This document shows, piece after piece, positions 16,194-24,013 of a stretch of DNA of 55,798 nt. The DNA lies in the NCBI GenBank assembly GCA_964346075.1, contig CAYFTH010000002.1, positions 1 to 55,798 of the forward strand, read 5' to 3'. The number at the start of each line of letters is the position of its first letter. Positions within the stretch are counted from its first letter, which is position 1. This DNA comes from Brumimicrobium sp964346075. Lineage in GTDB: Bacteria; Bacteroidota; Bacteroidia; Flavobacteriales_D; Crocinitomicaceae. The position numbers and the translations under genes were made by a program. The notes beneath the pieces were generated by a model. The model was not told where the DNA came from, made no database searches, and saw only the letters and a list, made by a program, of their open reading frames with translations.

Positions 16194-17291
16194 TTATCTG
16201 AGAATATGTAATTCTTTATATTTATTAATGGTATTCCCTTTCTCATCCCGTGCCATGATGATATAGACATAACGTCCTTCGGGCACAGGCTGTCCATTTA
16301 AAGCGGTACCGTCCCAACGAAAATCTTTCTTATTACTTTGATAAACAATTTTTCGTTCATCATTCATAATATTAATTTGGAACTCTTTTAATCCTTTTGA
16401 TTCAATAAAAAATTGATCATTCTGTCCGTCATCATTTGGAGTAAACGTGTTAGGTAAGCGGGTAATCTCGCCTTCTATTTCAATTCTTACCTCGATGGTA
16501 CGCTCCTTAAATTGATTATTCACAGTTGCTTGAACACTCACTTCATAGGTTCCTGTTTCGGTATAGAAATGCTCAGGGTTCAATTGATGCGAAAAGTGTC
16601 CATCATCAAAATCCCACTGAATGTCTTCTATATCCGCATTATTGGATAGTTGAAATTGAACATATTGATTTTGTTGTTCCACAATAGCAGGCTCCAGCAT
16701 CCAATTGATTGCATTCTTTTCTTCAACTTCTTTAGAATCTGAAACTTTCATTTGCTCATTATTCGTCACAGACGATTTGTTTGTCTCTTCTAACTTCGGT
16801 TTAGTTTCTGGTAAATTCGTTGTTGGTACGTAAGATGAATCGCGCTTGGAAAAGTTTTGAACCACCTTAGTCTTTTGATCATGATCCGACGCTTCATCCT
16901 CCTTAGAATGCATCAAAGATTGTTTTGAATCTGCTAAATCATTGTTTATACTGTCTTTACTGATTTCCTTAATATCTGTTGGTTTGCTCGTTGTTGATTC
17001 TTTCTCTTCTGTATTTGTTTCTATACTATTTTCTGTTTTCGCTGTTGTGGTTGTCGTTGTCACTTTCTCCTTATGATCCAATTGGTTATAGATAAAAATG
17101 GACGCAGCAGTAATAGCAGCTGCGCTCAATAGACCAATACCAAGCTTGGTACCGATACTAAGCGATGTACCAGCTGCAGCACCTGACGATAATCCAGACT
17201 GTACTCCCTGCCAAACCTTAGGGTCTACATCAGGCTGGTAATTTCCCAGTTTATCCTGGAATAATTCTTTTATTTCATCTTTATCGTTCAA
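16194..17291 (-). CDS. putative anti-sigma factor with PKD and gliding-motility-type (CHU_C) C-terminal domain
   Basis: This 365-residue protein has a short cytoplasmic N-terminus (1-45, with DKLGNYQPDVDPKVWQGV), one membrane helix (about 49-70, GIGLLSAAAITAASIFIYN) and a Ser/Thr/Lys/Glu-rich periplasmic linker (75-190). A PKD-like domain follows (about 205-275, IQWDFDDGHFS) and then a CHU_C domain (about 280-365, LPNTFTPNDDGQND to ELHILR). The start is TTG at 17289-17291: an in-frame TGA lies just upstream, no nearby in-frame ATG exists, and the N-terminus looks conserved. The gene overlaps the end of the sigma gene by 11 bp. Position and topology fit a membrane anti-sigma factor; the anti-sigma role is inferred. 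Confidence 0.72.
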   Translation of the reverse strand: MNDKDEIKELFQDKLGNYQPDVDPKVWQGVQSGLSSGAAAGTSLSIGTKLGIGLLSAAAITAASIFIYNQLDHKEKVTTTTTTAKTENSIETNTEEKESTTSKPTDIKEISKDSINNDLADSKQSLMHSKEDEASDHDQKTKVVQNFSKRDSSYVPTTNLPETKPKLEETNKSSVTNNEQMKVSDSKEVEEKNAINWMLEPAIVEQQNQYVQFQLSNNADIEDIQWDFDDGHFSHQLNPEHFYTETGTYEVSVQATVNNQFKERTIEVRIEIEGEITRLPNTFTPNDDGQNDQFFIESKGLKEFQINIMNDERKIVYQSNKKDFRWDGTALNGQPVPEGRYVYIIMARDEKGNTINKYKELHILR

Positions 17292-17817
17292 TATTCAATT
17301 TATTTAATATTTCTTTTAACACTGTTTTAGCACGCGAATACTGAGATTTCGAGGTATTCTCTGAAATTCCCAATTCCTTTGCAATTTCCTTATGGCTGTA
17401 TCCTTCAATCGCAAACATGTTAAACACCATCCGGTAACCATCTGGTAATTGCTGAACAATTTTCATTAAGCTATCCGCCTCCATTCGTTCTTCTATGAAA
17501 TTGTTTGTCGTAATTTCAATAAACGAATCATCCAGTGCCACATCACGTTGACGCTTTTTGTTCTTGCGCAATTGATCAAGTGCAGTATTAACAACAATGC
17601 GTCTAATCCAACCTTCCAAAGAACCTGCATGTTGAAAACGCTTTAAATTTTTGAACACCTTGATAAAGGCATCTTGTAAAACGTCTTCCGCTCGTTCTTT
17701 ATCATTAATGTATCGCATGGTGACTCCCAACATTTTCGAAGCGTGACGATCAAACAGCATGCGCTGTGCAATAGCATCACCAGCCACACATTTTTTTACG
17801 AGCGTTTCGTCATCCAT
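17281..17817 (-). CDS. ECF-type RNA polymerase sigma factor
   Basis: The 178-residue protein has sigma region 2 (about 10-85, with AEDVLQDAFIKVFKNLKRF and the -10-recognition helix LEGWIRRIVVNTALDQLRK). It also has region 4 (about 125-175, with a helix-turn-helix YSHKEIAKELGISENTSKSQYSRAK). There is no region 3 and no long extension, so it is a group IV (ECF) factor. It overlaps its presumed membrane anti-sigma gene by 11 bp, which suggests translational coupling and balanced amounts. An exact TAnnTTTG element lies 10 bp before its ATG. The regulon is unknown; a link to surface or gliding components is suggested by the partner's domains. Confidence 0.9.
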   Translation of the reverse strand: MDDETLVKKCVAGDAIAQRMLFDRHASKMLGVTMRYINDKERAEDVLQDAFIKVFKNLKRFQHAGSLEGWIRRIVVNTALDQLRKNKKRQRDVALDDSFIEITTNNFIEERMEADSLMKIVQQLPDGYRMVFNMFAIEGYSHKEIAKELGISENTSKSQYSRAKTVLKEILNKLNIER

Positions 17818-17827
17818 TTTAATCTTT

Positions 17828-17835
17828 CAAAAGTA
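17828..17835 (-). promoter_or_regulatory. -7 element of the sigma factor operon
   Basis: On the minus strand TACTTTTG, an exact TAnnTTTG match, ends 10 bases before the sigma ATG. A second copy for the divergent gene lies at 17885-17892. Confidence 0.5.
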
Positions 17836-17859
17836 TAGACTACAATATTAAATAAAAGG

Positions 17860-17892
17860 TTGCACGGAAATATCGGGAAGATTGTACTTTTG
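17860..17892 (+). promoter_or_regulatory. -33/-7 promoter of the TlpA-like gene
   Basis: TTG (17860-17862) and TACTTTTG (17885-17892) are separated by 22 bases, within the usual Bacteroidota spacing. The ATG follows 16 bases later. Confidence 0.6.
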
Positions 17893-17908
17893 ATAAAAAT
17901 AAAACGCA

Positions 17909-19165
17909 ATGCGCTACGATAAACTACTTTATTTTTGCATCATTACACTGTTCCTGTTCCTTACATCTTGTTCTTCTCCTGAAAAAAAGGAAGCAACTAA
18001 TCATTCTAACATTAATGGATATGCCGATGATCAACACCAATTTTGGAAAGGAAAGCTCCAGATTAAAGAACATCTTCAACTACCTTTTCTATTGCAGTCG
18101 GACAGCAAGCACCAATTTAAAATTATCAACGATAAGGAAACAATTCGTTTACAGCATGAACGCAAAGGAGATAGCCTTTTACTCCATTTTCCCGCCTATT
18201 CAAATTATTTAATCATTGAACAAACGCAGCAAAAACTGAAAGGTTACTTTGTTCAACCCGATCGTTCAGAACATCGGCGTATTCCCTTTACGGCCGTTCG
18301 CATAAATGACAGTGCTATTTGGAATCAATCAGATAAATCAAATAAAAAAATAGAAGGGCAGTGGAAAACAACTTTTAAAATAGGTACAACAAATACCTAT
18401 GCGGCTATTGGTACATTTCAACAATCTAAGAATGGAAAAATCACGGGTACTTTTATGACAGAAACCGGAGATTATCGTTTCCTGCAGGGCGCATTTTCCA
18501 ATGATTCATTGTTCATGTCCACATTTGATGGAGCACATGCTTTTTTATTTACGGCAACGTTCAATAACGATACCTTATCGGGTAGGTTTTATTCAGGATC
18601 ACACTGGAAGACCGATTGGATCGCAATGAAAAGTGATAGTGAAATGCTGCGCGATCCGAAGGAACTCACTTATATGACCAATGACCAAATGAGTTTATCT
18701 TTTCTCACCACAGACAGTAGTACATTTAAATATCCAGCAGATTCATTGAAAAATCATGTGATTATCTTTCAGATTTTGGGAACATGGTGCCCTAACTGTC
18801 TGGACGAAACACAGTTTTATAAAGAACTTTATACCGATTACCATGAACAAGGATTAGAAATTATAGGTATTGCATACGAAAATCCAACGTCATTTCACCA
18901 TCAAGTGGAACGTATCGAACGATTCAGGATGAACAAATCAGTACCTTATCCCATATTTGTGGGCGGAGAAGCAAGTAAGCAAGTTGCAAGTAACGATTTT
19001 GACATGCTCAACACTATATCTTCATTTCCCACTTCCATATTTATGGATCGTAGCGGAAATGTCGTACGTATTCACACTGGTTTTAATGGTCCGGGAACCG
19101 GAAAAGTATATGAAAAATATACCAAAGAAACACGGCACTTTATTGAGTCATTATTACAAGAATAG
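17909..19165 (+). CDS. TlpA-like thioredoxin-fold lipoprotein
   Basis: The 418-residue protein begins with a signal peptide ending in FLTSCSS, so Cys21 is a likely lipid anchor. Residues about 30-250 form a beta-rich N-terminal region of the kind that precedes many Bacteroidota TlpA proteins. The C-terminal 160 residues are a thioredoxin fold with the active-site pair Cys294-Pro-Asn-Cys297 (GTWCPNCLDE) and a cis-Pro-like SFPTSIFMD. It probably acts as a periplasmic thiol-disulfide reductase; its substrate is not indicated. It stops 2 bp before the end of the convergent M23 gene, so no independent terminator fits between them. Confidence 0.85.
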   Translation: MRYDKLLYFCIITLFLFLTSCSSPEKKEATNHSNINGYADDQHQFWKGKLQIKEHLQLPFLLQSDSKHQFKIINDKETIRLQHERKGDSLLLHFPAYSNYLIIEQTQQKLKGYFVQPDRSEHRRIPFTAVRINDSAIWNQSDKSNKKIEGQWKTTFKIGTTNTYAAIGTFQQSKNGKITGTFMTETGDYRFLQGAFSNDSLFMSTFDGAHAFLFTATFNNDTLSGRFYSGSHWKTDWIAMKSDSEMLRDPKELTYMTNDQMSLSFLTTDSSTFKYPADSLKNHVIIFQILGTWCPNCLDETQFYKELYTDYHEQGLEIIGIAYENPTSFHHQVERIERFRMNKSVPYPIFVGGEASKQVASNDFDMLNTISSFPTSIFMDRSGNVVRIHTGFNGPGTGKVYEKYTKETRHFIESLLQE

Positions 19166-19167
19166 CA

Positions 19168-19818
19168 TTATTTTAATGCTGTAAAAAGCATTGGATTTGG
19201 ACAATTATTTTTATAAAAACTCAGTTCTTCAGCGCTGCAGACTCCGGGGTAATCTCCCTGCTTACCTTCTAAATCTTTAATCACTTGAAAGTGTAGATGC
19301 GGGGCATAATTACCATTCACTGCAGCTTCACCAATCCTGGCAAAAACTACTCCCTTTTTAATCTGCTGCCCCTTTTTCTTATCCTTTAAACTTTCCCGTG
19401 TTAAATGACCGTAGAGTGTATAAAAATTACTTTTCTGATTCGTATGTTCAAGGATGATTGTAGGACCGTAATCACCAAAATTTTCGTTATCGTTAAAACT
19501 GTGTACTTTCCCATCTACCGGACAGCAAATACCACGATGTTCGTCGCACCAAAAGTCAATGCCTAGATGGATGTTGCGTTTGTGGTATTGTGACTGGAAA
19601 TGACTACTCCGATTATATAACGATCGTTCTTCCAGATACCCACCATAGGCTATAGATTTACCTTTACTATAAAGAAATTTGTTGATGTGCTCATGCATGA
19701 GGTGAGGATCTTCCATAATCTCTGTTGAAAGCTCCCCATTTGATACAGAAAGGCAAATATGCACGTAGTCTGTTGTTTTTGATCCTTGAATAAGAGGTAC
19801 AAAAGAAAATTTATTCAT
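19168..19818 (-). CDS. M23 (LytM-fold) metallopeptidase-like protein without signal peptide
   Basis: The protein has 216 residues from the ATG at 19818. Zinc-site motifs of the M23 fold are present: HLGIDFW (His-x3-Asp), GHLT, and HLHFQV. The fold normally cuts peptidoglycan cross-bridges outside the cytoplasm. Here the N-terminal 85 residues have no hydrophobic export signal and contain a segment (YGGYLEERSLYNRS) unlike a linker. I recall related Bacteroidota proteins where this module is cytosolic or fused to other enzymes, so the substrate may not be peptidoglycan. It follows a LytTR regulator by 19 bp on the same strand, likely one transcript. Confidence 0.75.
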   Translation of the reverse strand: MNKFSFVPLIQGSKTTDYVHICLSVSNGELSTEIMEDPHLMHEHINKFLYSKGKSIAYGGYLEERSLYNRSSHFQSQYHKRNIHLGIDFWCDEHRGICCPVDGKVHSFNDNENFGDYGPTIILEHTNQKSNFYTLYGHLTRESLKDKKKGQQIKKGVVFARIGEAAVNGNYAPHLHFQVIKDLEGKQGDYPGVCSAEELSFYKNNCPNPMLFTALK

Positions 19819-19837
19819 CAACTAAAAGTCAAGCGTG

Positions 19838-20590
19838 CTATACGAGATTAATTTTCTTCACTAACTTTTCTTTGTATGACCCCCCAATAGGTATCAACTT
19901 TTTATCCTTTTCAAGCTGGAGATTTGGATATTCTATCGAAGCAATCTTATCCAGCCTTACGATGAATGAGCGATGTACTCTTATGAATTCGTCATCACCG
20001 AGTTTTCTCTCGATGTCTTTCATCGTAGAGTGAATGGTGTAACGCTTGTCTAACGTATTAATGACCACATAATCTTTTAGCGCCTCAACAAAATATATAT
20101 CATTCGTGTTTAACTTGACTAATCTCGAATTTGATTTCACGAAAATAAAATCGCGCGAATCTTTTCCGTCCACCAGAGAATAAAGTATATCTCGTTCTTT
20201 CTCTACCTCTTTTTCTTTCTTGTGCTTATAAAGCGCCATTTCTATAGAAGTATGCAAATCAATTTCTTTAAACGGTTTAATAATATATCCGTAAGGTTCC
20301 GTTATTTTTGCCTTCTCTAACGTTGCTTCATCAGCATAAGCAGTCAGAAAAATCACTGGAATTTTGTGCTCTCTTTTGATAATCTCGGCTGCTTCAATAC
20401 CATTCATATCTCCTTTCAACATAATATCCATGAGAACGATATGTGGTTTTTCATTGGCTGCTAAATCTACCGATTTTTCACCTGTTGCCGCAGCACCCGA
20501 AACAATATATCCCAATCGCTTCAAACTGTGCTGAATATCCTTCGAAACTATAGATTCGTCTTCTACAACAAGTACTTTTATTTTTGACAT
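19838..20590 (-). CDS. response regulator, receiver plus LytTR DNA-binding domain
   Basis: The 250-residue protein has a receiver domain (1-125) with acidic residues Glu10-Asp11, phosphoacceptor Asp55 (IVLMDIML) and the conserved Lys in YIIKPF. A short coiled linker (125-145) leads to a LytTR domain (about 150-250, with IYFVEALKDYVVI and FIRVHRSFIVRLDKI). LytTR regulators bind promoter repeats in the DNA major groove. No kinase is adjacent; the nearest is the HisKA_2 kinase at 24014-25330, a type often paired with such receivers. An exact TAnnTTTG element lies 20 bp upstream. Confidence 0.92.
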   Translation of the reverse strand: MSKIKVLVVEDESIVSKDIQHSLKRLGYIVSGAAATGEKSVDLAANEKPHIVLMDIMLKGDMNGIEAAEIIKREHKIPVIFLTAYADEATLEKAKITEPYGYIIKPFKEIDLHTSIEMALYKHKKEKEVEKERDILYSLVDGKDSRDFIFVKSNSRLVKLNTNDIYFVEALKDYVVINTLDKRYTIHSTMKDIERKLGDDEFIRVHRSFIVRLDKIASIEYPNLQLEKDKKLIPIGGSYKEKLVKKINLV

Positions 20591-21272
20591 AAATCAAATT
20601 AATGTTCAACAAACATAATGAAACTTTTAAAAACGCAGTTGCTCTTTAAACCATGAATTTAATAAAATCTTCGACAAACTACTTAATAAAATAGACTAAA
20701 TAAAAAGATTATCAACGCATTAGCGTAAAAATACAGGAAAATTCGTAGATGAATTAAGTATATACACTGATGTTATTTTCATTGTCTTCATAAATAAATA
20801 TAGAAAAGAAAATTTTTTAAAAACGATTTACTATTACTATTAAGCTGTTCATATTGCGCGTAACTTTTTAAATAAAGGGTTGGATTTGTCATAATTCACA
20901 AAAAATGGTGCTTTATTCACATGTTATTAAGCTATTAAAACGTTGTAATTCAAATGAATTAATCACTTATTAACAAATACTAAATAGTGCAGAACTTGAA
21001 TAACTTTCTATTCATTATCACATTTATTTTTGTGGAAAGCTGTTCATATCTGCTCAGAAAAAAGTAAAACTTTAGCTTGTTTATTTCAATACTATTTTGG
21101 TTTGGAATAATTATCGTAAAAAACAAGGTTTACTTTTTAAATACTATAAACAGTAATTCTATGAATTGTTTAAAAACATGTCGAAAAATACATTCAGGAA
21201 ATGCCGTATTGCTGCACGTTTAAAATCTTAAATAGTTCAAATGTTTATAAGTACTCCTTTTTGTTAATTCAT
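20591..21272. other. long AT-rich gene-free region with DnaA-box-like words
   Basis: No gene or RNA is recognised. TTATTCACA at 20913-20921 matches the DnaA-box consensus TTWTNCACA exactly. TAATTCACA (20892-20900, same strand, 21 bp away) and TGTGGAAAG (21031-21039, opposite strand) match at 8 of 9. The 13-mer AAGCTGTTCATAT occurs twice (20842-20854 and 21037-21049). The stretch is unusually long and AT-rich for this compact window. It could be a replication-related, regulatory or decaying region; the evidence does not decide. Confidence 0.4.
20610..20617 (-). promoter_or_regulatory. -7 element of the LytTR regulator
   Basis: On the minus strand TATGTTTG matches TAnnTTTG exactly and ends 19 bases before the ATG. 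Confidence 0.5.
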
Positions 21273-21280
21273 TAGCTTTG
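21273..21280 (+). promoter_or_regulatory. -7 element of rpiB
   Basis: TAGCTTTG matches TAnnTTTG exactly and ends 16 bases before the rpiB ATG. Confidence 0.55.
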
Positions 21281-21296
21281 TAAAAAAGTTATTGTC

Positions 21297-21740
21297 ATGA
21301 ATAAGGATCAAATTATTCCGATCGGCGCAGATCACGCAGGATATGAACTCAAAGAGCAGTTGAAAGCTCATTTTGAAGAGCAAGGCTACACGTTTAAGGA
21401 TTACGGTTGTTATTCTACAGAAAGTATTGATTATCCCGACTATGGTCATCCTGTCGCTAATCATGTTGAAGGACACCCGGATATATTAGGTATTGTTATT
21501 TGCGGAAGTGGCAACGGAATTAACATGACAGTAAATAAGCATCAGGGTATTCGAAGTGCCTTATGTTGGAATGTGGAAATTGCTGAGTTAGCGCGTCAAC
21601 ATAATAATGCAAATATTATAGCATTACCAGCGCGATTTATTGATCTTCCTACAGCAAAAGCGATGGTGGAAGTGTTTTTAACAACCACCTTTGAAGGAGG
21701 ACGTCATAGTCGACGTGTTAATAAGATTGCGTGTTCTTAA
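21297..21740 (+). CDS. rpiB: ribose-5-phosphate isomerase B
   Basis: The 147-residue enzyme interconverts ribose-5-phosphate and ribulose-5-phosphate in the pentose phosphate pathway. Motifs are IGADHAGYELKEQL at the start (phosphate and ring-opening residues), IVICGSGNGINMTVNK near 65-80 (anion hole and the family's catalytic Cys region) and NIIALPARFI near 100. Length is typical for RpiB/LacAB proteins. It is transcribed alone, convergent with rnr, from a clear TAnnTTTG promoter. Confidence 0.94.
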   Translation: MNKDQIIPIGADHAGYELKEQLKAHFEEQGYTFKDYGCYSTESIDYPDYGHPVANHVEGHPDILGIVICGSGNGINMTVNKHQGIRSALCWNVEIAELARQHNNANIIALPARFIDLPTAKAMVEVFLTTTFEGGRHSRRVNKIACS

Positions 21741-21776
21741 ACCCGAGTAAATCAGTCATTAAAAGAGAAGTTTTCA

Positions 21777-21809
21777 AATAAAAAGGGCGATGATTAGCGA
21801 AAGCTAATC
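21777..21809 (-). terminator. terminator of rnr
   Basis: GATTAGC (21792-21798) and GCTAATC (21803-21809) form a perfect 7-bp stem. On the minus strand, where rnr is read, the loop is TTTC and a run of five T follows eight bases after the stem. The hairpin includes the rnr stop codon at 21804-21806. Confidence 0.5.
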
Positions 21810-23945
21810 TTCAAGAACTTCGAGGTCAATTTGTTTTTTCAATAAATCAACTCCTTTAACCTGAACTTTAATGTGGTCGCCGAAATTATACTCTTGTTTT
21901 GTGTTTTTACCGACAATCCGAAATTTATTGGCATCAAAATAAAAATGATCACCTGGCAGTGAATTGATCGTTGCCATTCCTTCACAGTAGTTTTCATCGA
22001 TTTTTATAAAAAGACCAAAATCTGCTAAACCTGAAACGGTTCCATGAAAAATCTCACCCACCTGATCTTTAAGAAACTTTACTTGAAAGAATTTATTAGA
22101 CTCGCGCTCAGCATCAATAGCTTTGCGTTCCTGCGCTGAGATATGTTTACAAATTTCATTGAGTTGATTACCATAATTCACCTGCTTTTCGTGCAATTTA
22201 TCCATCATGATGCGGTGAACCACCAAATCTGCATAACGGCGAATGGGCGAGGTGAAGTGCGTATAATAATCAAAAGCTAAACCAAAGTGACCGATATTGT
22301 TGGTTTCATAAGAAGCTTTAGCCATAGATCGTATGGCCATTGATTGAATCAGTCCACTTTCCGGTGTATCTTTAACTTTATCAAAAAGTTTGTTGAGGTT
22401 TTTTGCAATATCGTTATAATCTCTAAATGTAAAATCGTATCCGAATTTATCAATAAAGACCTTAAAAGTTTCTATTTTTCCCAGATCAGGTTTATCGTGG
22501 CAACGGTAAATAAAGTTCTTATCAGATCCTTTGTTTTTAGGTAATTTACCTGCAAAAGTTGCGGCTCGGCGATTGGCCAATAACATAAATTCCTCAATAA
22601 GTTTGTTCGCGTCTTTTTGTACTTTGTTTACAACGCGAATGGGTTCACCGTCATCATCAAGTATAAAACTAACTTCTTCAGAATTAATAGAAAGAGCACC
22701 ATTCGTTAAGCGTTTTTTACGCAAACGTTTAGCAATACCGTCTAAGACCTTAATTTCTTCGTCAATTTCGTGTTTATCTCCTTCGATGATGGCTTGCGCA
22801 TCTTCATAAGCAAAACGAAAATCACTGTGAATAACACCTTTACCAAACCATTCACTCACCACTTTGTCGTTCTTATCAATTTCAAAAATAGCTGAGAACG
22901 TATATTTATCTTCGTGTGGACGCAGAGAACAAGCAACATTCGATAATTGCTCGGGCAACATCGGAATAACGCGATCTTCCAGATAGACAGAATTTCCTCG
23001 CTTTAATGCTTCCTGATCCATGGCTGTGTCAGGACGTACGTAATGGCTGACGTCCGCAATGTGAACACCAAGTTCAATGTTGCCATTTTTTAATTGATTA
23101 TATGAAATCGCATCATCGAAATCTTTGGCGTCAAAGGGATCGATTGTAAATGTAAGCGTATTGCGTAAATCTTTCCGTTTTTTTATTTCGGAAGGATCGA
23201 GTTCTATACCTACATTTTCTGCTTCTTCTACTACTGCTTGTGGAAACTTAATTTCAAACTCATTTTTCATGAGGATAGACAGCATCTCGGTATCATTATT
23301 ACCAGGGTTACCCAGTATTTCTGTTACTTCACCGTAAGGGCTATCAACACCTTTTGGCCAGGAAGTCATCCGTACTAAAGCTTTTTGACCATCTTTTCCA
23401 CCTTTAAGTTTATCTAACGGTATAAAAATATCTTGACTTATCTTTTGATTATCTAATTGAAGAAAGGCAAACTTTTTTTGTACGTCCAGGGTTCCAACGA
23501 AGTGAGACGTCTTTCGCTCAATAATTTTTGTAATTGTTCCCTCAATCTTATTTTTCCTCCGTGCAATTATTTCTACCTCGACTTCATCGCCATGCAAGGC
23601 ATGATTAATATGTTTTGGTGCGATGTAAATATCTTGTTCACTTGCTTCACTAATGACATAACCTGCACCGCGACTCGTGGCATCCAGTTTTCCTGTTAAG
23701 TTGTTTTGGAACGTATCATTGAGTATAAATGATCCTCGCGAAAACTCGTTGAGGAAAGATTCGTTTTTAAGGTCGTTGAGTATGCTTAATATAAGTTTAC
23801 GTGTGTTTTTGTCACTAATGGAAAGCAGTCCACTTATTTGTTTGTAATTGAACTGTTGATCTGGCTGCTGTTTGAATATAGCGCGTATTGCCGACGCTAA
23901 ATTTTTTTTATTCTTTTTCTTAACCTTACTATTTTTTCTTGACAT
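21804..23945 (-). CDS. rnr: ribonuclease R
   Basis: This 713-residue processive 3'-5' exoribonuclease is of the RNB family. The order is a Lys-rich N-terminus with a winged-helix segment (about 15-70), two cold-shock OB folds (about 75-220), and the RNB catalytic domain (about 250-570). The metal-binding cluster is FTIDPFDAKDFDDAIS near 260-275, and the conserved HFTSPIRRYADLVVHR is near 565. A C-terminal S1 domain (about 625-710) completes it. RNase R degrades structured RNA and defective rRNA. It is monocistronic as far as can be seen. Confidence 0.95.
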   Translation of the reverse strand: MSRKNSKVKKKNKKNLASAIRAIFKQQPDQQFNYKQISGLLSISDKNTRKLILSILNDLKNESFLNEFSRGSFILNDTFQNNLTGKLDATSRGAGYVISEASEQDIYIAPKHINHALHGDEVEVEIIARRKNKIEGTITKIIERKTSHFVGTLDVQKKFAFLQLDNQKISQDIFIPLDKLKGGKDGQKALVRMTSWPKGVDSPYGEVTEILGNPGNNDTEMLSILMKNEFEIKFPQAVVEEAENVGIELDPSEIKKRKDLRNTLTFTIDPFDAKDFDDAISYNQLKNGNIELGVHIADVSHYVRPDTAMDQEALKRGNSVYLEDRVIPMLPEQLSNVACSLRPHEDKYTFSAIFEIDKNDKVVSEWFGKGVIHSDFRFAYEDAQAIIEGDKHEIDEEIKVLDGIAKRLRKKRLTNGALSINSEEVSFILDDDGEPIRVVNKVQKDANKLIEEFMLLANRRAATFAGKLPKNKGSDKNFIYRCHDKPDLGKIETFKVFIDKFGYDFTFRDYNDIAKNLNKLFDKVKDTPESGLIQSMAIRSMAKASYETNNIGHFGLAFDYYTHFTSPIRRYADLVVHRIMMDKLHEKQVNYGNQLNEICKHISAQERKAIDAERESNKFFQVKFLKDQVGEIFHGTVSGLADFGLFIKIDENYCEGMATINSLPGDHFYFDANKFRIVGKNTKQEYNFGDHIKVQVKGVDLLKKQIDLEVLED

Positions 23946-24013
23946 GCGTTGGTTTAAACTATAATTTCTTTAAATATAATTCAAATTAATGGGCTGTAAC
24001 AAAGAAGAGGTGC

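Noticed and set aside
20591..21296. tmRNA, 6S RNA or RNase P RNA in the long gap
   Set aside because: No matching conserved cores or long helices were found by eye.
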